64,000 nucleotides of DNA, taken from Aquabacterium humicola (GTDB taxonomy: Bacteria > Pseudomonadota > Gammaproteobacteria > Burkholderiales > Burkholderiaceae_C). Where the stretch lies: assembly GCF_030167915.1 (NCBI RefSeq), contig NZ_JARGNB010000006.1:124001-188000 (forward strand), given 5' to 3'. The notes beneath the pieces were generated by a model. It saw nothing but the letters and a program-made list of their open reading frames with translations, did no database searches and was not told the DNA's origin. Positions 30,401 to 38,749 of the stretch are shown piece by piece. Both the position numbers and the translations under genes were made by a program. The first letter of the stretch is position 1; each line of letters begins with the position of its first letter.

Positions 30401-33334
30401 GAAGCCGGCGTGGTCGACCTTGGCACCGGACCAGGTCGTCGTCGACTTGTGGCAGCTCTCGCAGTTGCCGGTGACGCCGGCGTGGATCGGCGTCGAGGGC
30501 TTGCCGACGGCATTGAGGTAGTTGCCGGTATGGCAGGAGGCACAGCCGGACGAGACGCCGTAGTACGCGTGGAACTTGCCATTGGCCCAGGTGGTGGTCG
30601 ATCCCTTGTGGCAACCGTCGCAATTGGCCGATGACGAGACCGAGACCGTCTGGTACGGGATGTGGTTCGCCGGCCGGCCATCGGCAGGCGGATAGCCACC
30701 CGAGTGGCAGGACGCGCATTGCGCGGCGACGGCGGTCTGCGTGTGATTCCACTTCGACGGCGTCCAGCCACTGGTGCCGTGGCACGCGAAGCAGTTGGTC
30801 GAACCCACCGGGATGTGCGAGCTCGACTTGCCGGTGGCCGACGAGCCGTTGTGGCAGCTCGCGCAGTTGGTCGCGTCGTTGAAGCTGGCGTGGTCGACCT
30901 TGGCGCCGGACCAGGTGGTGGTGGACTTGTGACAGCTCTCGCAGTTGCCGGTGACGCTGGCGTGGATCGGCGTCGAGGGCTTGCCGACGGCGCTCAGGTA
31001 GTTGCCGGTATGGCAGGAGGCGCAGTTGGACGAGGCGCCGTAGTACGCGTGGAATTTGCCGTTGGCCCAGGTCGACGTCGACCCCTTGTGGCACCCGTCG
31101 CAATTGGCCGACGACGACACGGCGACGGTCTGGTACGGGATGTGGTTCGCCGGCCGGCCATCGGCGGGCGGATAGCCGCCGGAGTGGCAGGACGCGCATT
31201 GCGCGGCGACGGCGGTCTGCGTGTGGTTCCACTTCGATGGAGCCCAACCGCCGGTACCGTGGCAGGCGAAGCAGTTGGTCGAGCCCGCCGGGATGTGCGT
31301 GCCGGACTTGCCGGTGGCCGACGAGCCGTTGTGGCAGCTCGCGCAGTTGGTCGCGTCGTTGAAGCCCGTGTGGTCGACCTTGGCGCCGGCCCACGTGGTG
31401 GTGGACTTGTGGCAGCTCTCGCAGTTGCCGGTGACGCTGGCGTGGATCGGCGTCGACGGCTTGCCGACGGCATTGAGGTAGTTGCCGCCATGGCAAGCCG
31501 CGCAGCCGGCCGAGACGCCGTAGTACGCATGGAACTTGCCGTTGGCCCAGGTCGTGAACGAACCCTTGTGGCAGGCGTCGCAGTTGGCCGATGCCGCCGC
31601 CGCGATGTTCTGGTACGGGATGTGGTTGGCGGGTCGCCCGTCGGCCGGCGCATAGCCCCCCGTGTGGCAGGCGCTGCATTGCGCGGTGACGGTGGCCTGC
31701 GTGTGGTTCCATTTCGATGGCAGCCAGCCCGTGGTCGTGTGGCAGCTGGCGCAGTTGGCGCTGCCCACCGGGACGTGCGTCGCCGCCTTGCCCGCGGCGG
31801 CCGTGCCGTCGTGGCAGCTCGCGCAGGCGGTGCCGGCGCTGAAGCCGGCGTGGTCGACCTTGGTGCCGGCCCAGGTGCCGGTGGACTTGTGGCAGCTCTC
31901 GCAGTTGCCGCTGACGTTGGCGTGGACCGCATTGGACGGCTTGGCCGTGGCGGCCAGCCGGGTGCCGTCGTGGCAGGCGGCGCAGCCGGTGGCGACGGTG
32001 AAGTTCGCATGCAGCCGGCCGTTGGCCCAGCTCGTCGTGCTGCCCTTGTGGCAGGCATCGCAGTTGGCGGAGGCCGTCGCGGCGACGCTCTGGTTAGGGA
32101 TGTGCCTGGCCGGGCGGCCGTCGGCGGGCGGGAAGCCCCCAGAGTGGCAGCTGGCGCATTGCGCTGCCACCGCGAACTGCGTGTGGTTCCAGGTCGACGG
32201 CTTCCAGCCGGTCGTCGCGTGGCAGGCGCCGCAGGTCGCCGCGCCGGCGGGCATGTGCGTGGCCGGCTTGCCCGCGGCGGCCGCGCCGTCGTGGCAGCGC
32301 GCGCAGGCGGTCGATGCGTCGAACACGGCATGGTCGACCTTGGCGCCGGCCCAGCTGGTGGTGGACTGGTGGCAGCGCTCGCAGGTGCCGCTCACATTGG
32401 CGTGTATCGTGTCGGCCGGCTTCGCTGCGGCATTGGCGACGCCGCCGCCGTGGCAGGTGGCGCAGCCGCCGGACAGCGCGACGCCGGCATGCACGCGCGC
32501 GCCGGACCAGCTCGCATACCCGGCCTTGTGGCAGGCGCCGCAGTCCGCGCCGGCGATCGCGGCCACGCTCTGGTAGGGCACGTGGTTCGCCGGCTTGCCG
32601 TCGGCCGGCGGGTAGCCGCCCGAGTGGCAGCCGGCGCACTGGCCGGCGACCGGCAGCTGCGTGTGGTTCCACGCGGTCGGCCGCCACTGCGCGTACGAGC
32701 GGTGGCAGTCGTCGCAGGCCGCCGCGCCGGTAGGCACGTGCTGTGCCGGCCTGGCCGTCGCGCGGCTGCCGTTGTGGCAGCTCGCACAGCTGCCCGGCGC
32801 GACGCCGGCGTGGTCGAAGGCGACCAGCGGCAGCCAGGCGCCGCTGCGGTGGCAGCTGTCGCACGAGGCACGTGTGGCGACGTGGTTCGCGGGCTTGCCC
32901 GGCGCGGCGCTGCCGTTGTGGCAGGTGGCGCAGCCGCCGTTGGCAGCGGCGGCATGGTTGAAGCGCGCGCCGGCGAAGGACTTGGTGCCGTGGCAGCTGT
33001 CGCAGGCCAGCGTCGTGGGCAGGTGGTTGGCCGGCATCACCACGTTGCCGCGCGCGAAGCGCTGGCCGGCACGGTGGCAGGCGGCACAGTCGCGCGGCGT
33101 GCCCTGCAGGATGCCGTCCTGGTGGCAGGCCTCGCAGCGCGCCTGCGCATGCTGGCCGCTCAGCGCGAAGCCGGTGCGCAGGTGGTCGAAGCCGGACGTG
33201 CCCGCCTGGCCGCGCGCCGCGGTGGCCGCGGCCAGCACCGCCAGCACCAGCAGCAGCAACCCCAGCCACAGGCGCGCGCGCCGGCCGGAACCCGGCGGCG
33301 CCCCGGCGCCCAGGCGGTGCCGACGGCCCGTCAT
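27482..33334 (-). CDS. giant multiheme cytochrome c (about 71 heme sites)
   Basis: A 1950-residue protein with an N-terminal membrane/signal segment (LWLGLLLLVLAVLAAATAA, about residues 22-40). I count 70 CXXCH motifs plus one CX4CH (CSQSGCH) near the C terminus. Most of the length is a 160-residue module with six hemes, repeated with exact 480-bp spacing. Recurrent phrases are KSTTTWAGAKVDH, NGSSATGKSGTHIPVG, SGGYPPADGRPANHIPYQ and KGSTTTWANGKFHAYYG. Histidines outside the motifs (HTQ, VDH, NHIP, KFHA, PIHA) could be the second axial ligands. The likely role is long-range electron transport in the periplasm or across the outer membrane. Its start overlaps the stop of the 27-heme gene by 4 nt. 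Confidence 0.93.
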   Translation of the reverse strand: MTGRRHRLGAGAPPGSGRRARLWLGLLLLVLAVLAAATAARGQAGTSGFDHLRTGFALSGQHAQARCEACHQDGILQGTPRDCAACHRAGQRFARGNVVMPANHLPTTLACDSCHGTKSFAGARFNHAAAANGGCATCHNGSAAPGKPANHVATRASCDSCHRSGAWLPLVAFDHAGVAPGSCASCHNGSRATARPAQHVPTGAAACDDCHRSYAQWRPTAWNHTQLPVAGQCAGCHSGGYPPADGKPANHVPYQSVAAIAGADCGACHKAGYASWSGARVHAGVALSGGCATCHGGGVANAAAKPADTIHANVSGTCERCHQSTTSWAGAKVDHAVFDASTACARCHDGAAAAGKPATHMPAGAATCGACHATTGWKPSTWNHTQFAVAAQCASCHSGGFPPADGRPARHIPNQSVAATASANCDACHKGSTTSWANGRLHANFTVATGCAACHDGTRLAATAKPSNAVHANVSGNCESCHKSTGTWAGTKVDHAGFSAGTACASCHDGTAAAGKAATHVPVGSANCASCHTTTGWLPSKWNHTQATVTAQCSACHTGGYAPADGRPANHIPYQNIAAAASANCDACHKGSFTTWANGKFHAYYGVSAGCAACHGGNYLNAVGKPSTPIHASVTGNCESCHKSTTTWAGAKVDHTGFNDATNCASCHNGSSATGKSGTHIPAGSTNCFACHGTGGWAPSKWNHTQTAVAAQCASCHSGGYPPADGRPANHIPYQTVAVSSSANCDGCHKGSTSTWANGKFHAYYGASSNCASCHTGNYLSAVGKPSTPIHASVTGNCESCHKSTTTWSGAKVDHASFNDATNCASCHNGSSATGKSSSHIPVGSTNCFACHGTSGWTPSKWNHTQTAVAAQCASCHSGGYPPADGRPANHIPYQTVSVSSSANCDGCHKGSTTTWANGKFHAYYGVSSGCASCHTGNYLNAVGKPSTPIHAGVTGNCESCHKSTTTWSGAKVDHAGFNDATNCASCHNGSSATGKSSSHIPAGSTNCFACHGTSGWTPSKWNHTQTAVAAQCASCHSGGYPPADGRPANHIPYQTVSVSSSANCDGCHKGSTTTWANGKFHAYYGVSSGCASCHTGNYLNAVGKPSTPIHAGVTGNCESCHKSTTTWAGAKVDHSGFNGATNCASCHNGSSATGKSGTHIPVGATNCFACHGTTSWIPSKWNHTQTAVAAQCASCHSGGYPPADGRPANHIPYQTVAVSSSANCDACHKGSTTTWANGKFHAYYGVSSGCAACHTGNYLNAVGKPSTPIHASVTGNCESCHKSTTTWGGAKVDHTGFNDATNCASCHNGSSATGKSGTHIPAGSTSCFTCHGTSGWVPSKRNHTQTAVAAQCASCHTGGYPPADGRPGNHIPYQTVAVSSSANCDACHKGSTTTWANGKFHAYYSVSTGCASCHTGSYLNAVGKPATAVHASVTGNCESCHKSTTTWAGAKVDHSGFTAATICANCHNGSSATGKPGTHIPVGATNCFACHGTTSWIPSKWNHTQTLVAAQCASCHTGGYPPADGRPGNHIPYQTVAVSSSANCDACHKGSTTTWANGKFHASYSVSTGCFSCHTGSYLNAVGKPATSVHATVTGNCESCHKSTTTWAGAKVDHTGFNDATICANCHNGSSATGKPGTHIPVGATNCFACHGTTAWVPSKWNHTQVLVAAQCASCHTGGYPPADGRPGNHIPYQTVAVSAAANCDACHKGSTTTWANGKFHASYSVSTGCFSCHTGSYLNAVGKPPTPLHATVTGNCESCHKSTASWANVSFAHSPSNAVGTGTCDTCHNGSTAKGKPATHLPIPSGIARCDSCHKSQASWTTSVTMNHSVVTTGLCKSCHNGSYTGSNALAKPANHIPEVQLLNGAGMDCNACHSSTTSWGTQKMNHNGSLGNGAGWCKACHQSGTSYAGGMERKSLTHEKSTGVTDCSQSGCHRPLGTKGSPYTKWD
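28261..32600. repeat. tandem 480-bp coding repeats in the giant cytochrome gene
   Basis: The anchor sequence encoding the SGGYPPADGRPANHIPY phrase recurs at 28261, 28741, 29221, 29701, 30181, 30661, 31141, 31621, 32101 and 32581. Every step is exactly 480 bp, with no indel even in the diverged terminal copies. Positions 30003-30247 and 30483-30727 are identical over 245 bp. Confidence 0.92.
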
Positions 33335-35343
33335 GACGGCGCCCTCGGTGCCGGCGTCTCGCTGCCGCGGTGGCGGATGCGCTTCCAGTCGCCGGTGTCG
33401 TGGCAGCGCTCGCATTGCGCGCCGAAGGCGCCGTCGTGGCGGTCGTCGCGTTGGTGGCAGGCCAGGCAGCCGCCGCCGATGGGCGCGATCGGCTGGCCGC
33501 GTGGCGCGGGCGCCGCGTGGCAGCGCTCGCAGGCCAGCTTCAGGTGCGCGCCGTCGAGCGCGAAGCGCGTGCGCCGCGCATGGTCGAAGGACCACAGCCG
33601 CCAGCTTCGTGCGTTATGACAGCTGTCGCAGGCGCTGCCCAGGCGCAGCTGGTGGCGGTCGTCGGCGCGGTGGCAGCCGTCGCAGTCGCGCGGCGCCTCG
33701 CGGTAGCGCTTGCTCTTGTGGCAGGCGCCGCACTCGACCGCCAGGTGTCGTCCCAGCAGCGCAAACCGGGCGCGCGCATGGTCGAAGCGCACGTCGAGCC
33801 AGCGCGTGTCGGCATGGCAGGCCTCGCAGCGCTCGCCGAGCTGGCCGGCGTGGCTGTCGTCGCGGCGATGGCAGGCGATGCAGTCGCGTGGCGTGTCGCG
33901 GTAGTGCTTCGCGTCGGCATGGCAGTCGCGGCAGGCGATGCGCGGTGCCGCATGCGCGCCGCGCAGCGCGAAGCGGGTGCGCTGGTGGTCGAAGGCCGGC
34001 GCCGGCTTCCAGGCCGCCTCGCCATGGCAGTCGGCGCAGCGCGGGCCCAGCGTGCCGGCATGACGGTCGTCCGTGCGGTGGCAGGCCGCGCAGTCCGTCG
34101 GCGTGGCGCGGTAGTCGGCACTGCGGTGGCAGGCGGCGCACTTCGTGTCGCGATGGCGGCCGCGCAGCACGAAGCGGGTCTTGTCGTGGTCCAGGCGCGC
34201 GACGTCCTTCCAGCCGCGCTCGGCGTGGCAGGCGGCACAGTCCTCGCCCAGGCTCGGCCGGTGCCGGTCGTCCTGGCGGTGGCAGGCGATGCAGGTCGAC
34301 GGCGTGTCGCGGTAGCGCGTGTCGCGGTGGCAATCGGCGCAGCGCACGTCGCGGTGCCGGCCCAGCAGCGCGAAGCGCGTGCGGTCATGGTCGAAGCGGC
34401 CGCCGGTCTCCTTCCAATCGCGCTCGCCGTGGCAGGCCTGGCAGTCGCGGCCCAGCGCACCCTGGTGCTTGTCGTCGCGGCGGTGGCAATCGATGCAGGC
34501 GCTGCCGAGCTTGTCGCGGTACAGCGCCCCGGTGTGGCAGGCGCCGCACTCGGCGCTGCGGTGCTTGCCGCGCAGCGCGAAGCGCGTCTCGGCCTCGTGG
34601 TTGAAGCGGTGCGGCTTCCAGGCCTGCGTGCCGTGGCAGCTCTCGCACTTGGGGCCGTAGCGGCCGCGGTGGCCGCGCGCGCCGTCGTCGTCCTTGCGGT
34701 GGCAGCCGATGCACTCGCGCGGGGTCTCGCGCAGCGCGCCGCCGCGGTGGCAGTCGGCGCACTTGGCGTCGGCATGGCGGCCGGCCAGCGCGAAGCGCGT
34801 GCGGTCGTGGTCGAAGCGCGCGGGTTTCCAGCCGGCTTCGCCGTGGCAGTCGGCGCAGGCGTTGCCGAGGCTGCCCTTGTGCACGTCGTCGCGGCGGTGG
34901 CACGAGGCGCAGTCGGCGGGCGCCTGGCGGTGCTTGCGGCCGGCCGGGTGGCACTGGCTGCACGCCACCTCGCGGTGGCGGCCGCGCAGCGCGTAGTCGG
35001 TCTGGGCATGGTCGAAGCGCTTCTCGTCGAGCAGGACGATGCGCGCGTCGCGCCCCTTGTGGTCGGTGTGGCAGCCGCGGCAGGGCTGCGGCCGCTGGCG
35101 GCCATGGAACCCGGTGTGCTGCCGCACGTCAGCCCCGACGTCCTGGTGGCAGGCCATGCAGCGCTCGTTCTGCGCGGCGCGGTCGAAGCGCACGTGGCAT
35201 TGCGCGCAGTCGTCGTCCCACTTCGCATGGCCGCGGATGAGCTCGCCCGGACGCAGCACCGATTCGATGCCCTGCGCCGGCGCCGCGGCCGCGGCCAGCA
35301 GCAGGGCGCAGGCGGCGATCAGCCGGCGCAGCGCGGAGTGCAT
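33331..35343 (-). CDS. 27-heme cytochrome c
   Basis: 670 residues with a signal peptide (cleaved near APAQGIE, about residue 24). I count 27 CXXCH motifs. The body repeats a three-heme unit of about 65-70 residues: FDHDRTRFALAGRH, then KCADCHRGG, then ECIGCHRKDD, then KCESCHGTQAWKP. The unit pattern (FDH...TRFAL.G.H and RDDxH) differs from the giant neighbour's modules. A periplasmic electron wire is likely, linking the b-type membrane cytochrome upstream with the giant cytochrome downstream. Confidence 0.93.
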   Translation of the reverse strand: MHSALRRLIAACALLLAAAAAPAQGIESVLRPGELIRGHAKWDDDCAQCHVRFDRAAQNERCMACHQDVGADVRQHTGFHGRQRPQPCRGCHTDHKGRDARIVLLDEKRFDHAQTDYALRGRHREVACSQCHPAGRKHRQAPADCASCHRRDDVHKGSLGNACADCHGEAGWKPARFDHDRTRFALAGRHADAKCADCHRGGALRETPRECIGCHRKDDDGARGHRGRYGPKCESCHGTQAWKPHRFNHEAETRFALRGKHRSAECGACHTGALYRDKLGSACIDCHRRDDKHQGALGRDCQACHGERDWKETGGRFDHDRTRFALLGRHRDVRCADCHRDTRYRDTPSTCIACHRQDDRHRPSLGEDCAACHAERGWKDVARLDHDKTRFVLRGRHRDTKCAACHRSADYRATPTDCAACHRTDDRHAGTLGPRCADCHGEAAWKPAPAFDHQRTRFALRGAHAAPRIACRDCHADAKHYRDTPRDCIACHRRDDSHAGQLGERCEACHADTRWLDVRFDHARARFALLGRHLAVECGACHKSKRYREAPRDCDGCHRADDRHQLRLGSACDSCHNARSWRLWSFDHARRTRFALDGAHLKLACERCHAAPAPRGQPIAPIGGGCLACHQRDDRHDGAFGAQCERCHDTGDWKRIRHRGSETPAPRAPS

Positions 35344-35372
35344 CGATGTCCGTCATCGGCGCGCATCGGCGG

Positions 35373-36371
35373 TCAATAGGCATGCACCGCGACCACGTGC
35401 ACCACCGCGCTGATGCCCAGCAGCACCACGAAGGGCAGGTGCGCGACGTGCCACAGCGCGAACACGCGTTCGTAGGCGCTGAACTGCGCCACGCGCACCA
35501 CGGCCTCCAGGTAGCGCGCGACGAGCCGGCGCGCGTGGCGGCGCCGGCGCTGCAGCACGCCGCGCGGCGCGGGGTCGCGCACGGCGCGCTCGGCCAGCGG
35601 TCGTTCGAGCGCGCGGCTGCACTGCAGGCGGACGTGCCACTGCTGCAGCGGCAGCCACAGCACGTGCCGCAGCGCGGTGGCCAGGCCCGGCGGCGCGGCG
35701 AGCACGCGCTGCTCGAAGGCGAGCAGCGCCGACTCGACGTCCGGCGCGAAGGCCAGCCGGGAGCGGGCATTGTTCTCGATGAAGCCGGCGCGCGCCTGCA
35801 GCTCGCGCAGCGACGTGCGCTCGCCGTCGAGCCCGCGGTGGACCCGCACGTACAGGTAGCGGCCGACGAGGCCGCTGATCACCACGATCACCATGCTCCA
35901 CAGCGCGACGCCGGCATTGAGCGAGCCGATGCGCCATGTCGAGTGCACGAGGATCAGCCAGGGGCCCAGCAGGCCGCAGGCCATGTGCATCAGGAACCAG
36001 CCGCGCACGCGGCCCCATTCGCGCATGAAGCGCAGGTGCTTGCGCGCCGGGTACAGCAGCAGCACCGCCATCATCGAGCCACCGAGCACGGCCATCCAGT
36101 AGCTGATGTCGTCCCCGGAGCGGAACCAGCCGGAGCGGCCTATCCACCACGCCGAGGCGGTCATCAGCATCAAGGCCACGGCGATCGGGCTGCCGTGCCC
36201 CCTGCGGCCGCGGTCGGCCCGTTCGCGTGCCGGCGGTGCCACCGCCGGGCCGCTGCCCTTGCTCGCCACGCTGGTTCCCATCGTCGCCCTCGCCGCCGGC
36301 GACAAGCCCTGGCCCCTCGGGCCATGCGTCGCCCGAGATGCCGGCGTCGCGCCGTTCCCAACGTCTTTCAT
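35373..36371 (-). CDS. b-type cytochrome-like integral membrane protein
   Basis: About 332 residues. Membrane segments include IAVALMLMTASAWWIG, ISYWMAVLGGSMMAVLLLY, WFLMHMACGLLGPWLILVHS, LWSMVIVVISGLVGRYLYV and FALWHVAHLPFVVLLGISAVVHVVAVH. Histidines spaced within helices (LMHM/LVHS and LWHVAH/VVHVV) look like heme b ligand pairs. A basic cytoplasmic loop lies between the fourth and last segments. It is the first gene of the cytochrome block, so it probably moves electrons between the quinone pool and the multiheme proteins. The N-terminal 55 residues look unstructured and the true start may be further in. Confidence 0.75.
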   Translation of the reverse strand: MKDVGNGATPASRATHGPRGQGLSPAARATMGTSVASKGSGPAVAPPARERADRGRRGHGSPIAVALMLMTASAWWIGRSGWFRSGDDISYWMAVLGGSMMAVLLLYPARKHLRFMREWGRVRGWFLMHMACGLLGPWLILVHSTWRIGSLNAGVALWSMVIVVISGLVGRYLYVRVHRGLDGERTSLRELQARAGFIENNARSRLAFAPDVESALLAFEQRVLAAPPGLATALRHVLWLPLQQWHVRLQCSRALERPLAERAVRDPAPRGVLQRRRRHARRLVARYLEAVVRVAQFSAYERVFALWHVAHLPFVVLLGISAVVHVVAVHAY

Positions 36372-36641
36372 TCGACCGCAGACCCTGCACCGGGCTGCGA
36401 GCCGATGATCGGGCGCCCGACGACAGGTGCGACTAAGGCGAATTAAGGGATGAAGCGGAGTGTTTCAGGGCGCGAGGATTCCACTGCAGGCAGTCGAGGA
36501 GCGTCTGCTGCACATCCACGGGGATGGCGCTTCCGGTCTCTCCGAAGGGCTGCCGAAGCGTTGCGGAACAGAAATGACCCGCGAGCCTCGGGGCGGACGT
36601 GTTCCGACTTGCCCAGGTTCTGGACCGTCCTCTCGTCCATT

Positions 36642-36704
36642 TCTCTACATGGATGTAGAGATAAGCACTTGTAGATATGCGGACAAGTATGTATCGTTCG
36701 CTAC
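36642..36704 (+). promoter_or_regulatory. chrB promoter/operator region with inverted repeats
   Basis: The 333-bp gap between the cytochrome block and chrB contains a perfect 9-bp inverted repeat TCTCTACAT-GG-ATGTAGAGA (36642-36661) and a second one, ACTTGT...ACAAGT (36667-36688), just before the chrB ATG. The region is locally AT-richer than its surroundings. They are likely operator sites overlapping the chrB promoter, with ChrB itself a candidate ligand. No further gene is seen in 36372-36641. Confidence 0.6.
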
Positions 36705-37679
36705 ATGGCCAACGAAGATCCACCGGGCTGGCTGCTGCTGGTCGTCTCGCTGCCCACCGACGGCGCGACCGCGCGAATGCGCATATGGCGGGCCCTGAAG
36801 GCCCTCGGGTGCGTAGCGCTGCGCGACGGCGCCTATCTGATGCCAGGTGGTGATGAACGTGCCCAGGCGCTGAAGGACCTGGCCGATGAGTGCATCCGCG
36901 AGCGCGGCAACGCATGGTTGATGGCCGTGCAGCCTCGCCTGGCCGACGAGGACGAGACCTGGCGCGCGCTCTTCGATCGCTCGAACGAGTACGCCGAACT
37001 GCGCAAGACGTGGAAGGAAGCGAACCGCGGCCTCGCGGCCCTTTCAGCGGCCGAGCTCGCTCGCCTGCAGCGCAAGCTGCAGCGTGAGTTCGATGCGCTG
37101 AAGGCCATCGACTTCTTCCCGGGCGATGCTTCGGCCGAGTCCGAGGCGGCATGGACGGACTTCTGCCGCCGCATCGACTCCGTGCTGTCGCCCGACGAGC
37201 CGCACGAGATGGCCGGCAGCATCCCGCGGCTCGACCCCGCGCAGTACCAGGGCCGCACCTGGGCCACGCGGCGTCGCCTGTGGGTCGACCGCGTGGCCAG
37301 CGCCTGGCTGATCAGGCGCTTCATCGATTCCGAGGCGCGCTTTCGCTGGCTCGCCGCGCCGTCCGATTGCCCCAAGAGCGCGCTGGGGTTCGACTTCGAT
37401 GGCGCGCGCTTCACGCACGTCGGCAACCGCGTGACCTTCGAGACGCTGATGGCGAGCTTCAGTCTCGACGGCGACCCCGCGCTGCAGCGGCTGGCCACCA
37501 TCGTGCACCACCTCGACGTCGGCGGCGATCCCGTGCCCGAAGCCAGTGGCTTCGAGGCCGTGATGGCCGGCGCTCGGGAACGCCTGGACGATGACGACGC
37601 CTTGCTGGCGGAAATGAGCACGGTGCTCGATTCGTTGTACGCGCACTTCGAGCGCGCTGCGCACAAGGCCAAGACCTGA
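36705..37679 (+). CDS. chrB: chromate resistance regulator ChrB
   Basis: A 324-residue full-length ChrB: N-terminal winged-helix-like regulatory part (WLLLVVSLPTDGATARMRIW, ALRDGAYLMP) and C-terminal ChrB domain (TWATRRRLWVDRVASAWLIR, FIDSEARFRWL, TIVHHLDVGGDPVPEA). ChrB is the chromate-sensing repressor of chr operons. The ATG follows the operator repeats. The chromate efflux gene chrA, usually adjacent, is not in this window; the next gene is a superoxide dismutase, as in chrBAC arrangements. Confidence 0.9.
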   Translation: MANEDPPGWLLLVVSLPTDGATARMRIWRALKALGCVALRDGAYLMPGGDERAQALKDLADECIRERGNAWLMAVQPRLADEDETWRALFDRSNEYAELRKTWKEANRGLAALSAAELARLQRKLQREFDALKAIDFFPGDASAESEAAWTDFCRRIDSVLSPDEPHEMAGSIPRLDPAQYQGRTWATRRRLWVDRVASAWLIRRFIDSEARFRWLAAPSDCPKSALGFDFDGARFTHVGNRVTFETLMASFSLDGDPALQRLATIVHHLDVGGDPVPEASGFEAVMAGARERLDDDDALLAEMSTVLDSLYAHFERAAHKAKT

Positions 37680-37792
37680 GGACGACCCTGCCATGAACGA
37701 GACGGCAAGCCCTTCGGATGGCGGAGGCACCTCATCGGGCTGGTGCCGCACCCCTTGATGACCCGCTGAACCAACCATTGAAAGAGAGCCGC

Positions 37793-38698
37793 ATGGACTC
37801 GCTCATCCAAGACCTGCCGTTCGACCCCGCTTCCCTCGAGGGACTGTCCGAGAAGCTGCTGCGCAGCCACCATGCGAACAACTACAGCGGTGCGGTGAAG
37901 CGGCTGAATGCGCTGCGCGCGCGACTGGCGCAGACCACGATGGCCACGGCGCCCGGCTTCGAGCTCAACGGGCTGAAGCGCGAGGAGCTGATCGCGACCA
38001 ACTCGATGCTGCTGCACGAGCTGTACTTCGCGAGCCTCGCCGGCGGCGGCAAGGTCATGGAGCCGGCGATGGCGCTTGCGCTCGCGGCCAGCTTCGGCAG
38101 CGTCGACCGCTGGCGCGAGGAGTTCGTTGCCTGCGCCAAGGCGCTGGGTGGCGGCTCGGGCTGGATGCTGCTGCAGTTCCAGCCGCGCGAGGGCAGCCTC
38201 GTCAACCAATGGGCGGCCGACCACACACATGCGCTCGCCGGTGGCGTGCCGATCCTGGCACTTGACATGTACGAGCACGCCTACCACCTGGACTTCGGCG
38301 CCGCCGCCGGCGCCTACGTCGACGCCTTCATGGGCAACATCGACTGGGCCGCGGTGTATCAGCGCTACCAGGTCGCAGTGCATGCGGCCAGCGAGCCGTT
38401 CGCTGCGACGCAGGACGACGCGGCCTCGGCGCTCGTGATCGACGTGCGCCGAGCCGGTGTCTTCGAGAAGGCCAAGCAGATGCTTCCAGGCGCGCGCTGG
38501 TTCGACCCCGCGTCCGTGGCCCAGTGGGCCGGGGAGTTGCCCAAGGACCGCGACGTCGTCGTCTACTGCGTCTACGGCCACGAGGTCGGCCGCTCCACGG
38601 CCATGCGCCTGCGTGCGGCCGGTGTCAATGCGCGTTATCTGCAGGGCGGCTTCGACGGCTGGCAGGCCGCCGGCCGATCACTTGCGCCGAAGTCCTGA
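37793..38698 (+). CDS. Fe/Mn superoxide dismutase-rhodanese fusion (ChrC-like)
   Basis: 301 residues. The first about 200 form an Fe/Mn-SOD: N-terminal HHANNYSGAVKRLN, LLHELYFASL, and the metal-binding LDMYEHAYHLDFG. The last about 100 are a rhodanese domain (ALVIDVRRAGVFEKAKQ) with active-site Cys in VVYCVYGHEVG. SOD proteins are called ChrC in chromate operons; the sulfurtransferase fusion suggests combined oxidative and thiol repair (inference). The ATG at 37793 has the Shine-Dalgarno GAAAGAGAG. Confidence 0.88.
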   Translation: MDSLIQDLPFDPASLEGLSEKLLRSHHANNYSGAVKRLNALRARLAQTTMATAPGFELNGLKREELIATNSMLLHELYFASLAGGGKVMEPAMALALAASFGSVDRWREEFVACAKALGGGSGWMLLQFQPREGSLVNQWAADHTHALAGGVPILALDMYEHAYHLDFGAAAGAYVDAFMGNIDWAAVYQRYQVAVHAASEPFAATQDDAASALVIDVRRAGVFEKAKQMLPGARWFDPASVAQWAGELPKDRDVVVYCVYGHEVGRSTAMRLRAAGVNARYLQGGFDGWQAAGRSLAPKS

Positions 38699-38749
38699 GC
38701 AGGCCAGCGCCGGCGCGCGCGTCGCTCATCCTTGCCCAGGGCGGCCGTC

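Noticed and set aside
28261-32600. CRISPR-like array because of regular repeats
   Set aside because: The unit is 480 bp, in frame, and encodes heme-binding modules; there are no short repeats with unique spacers and no cas genes.
30662-33619. A nearly 1000-codon open frame on the plus strand opposite the multiheme genes
   Set aside because: Its sequence is Gly/Ala/Val/Arg repeats mirroring the CXXCH repeats on the other strand. It has no domain and only reflects GC bias and repeat periodicity.
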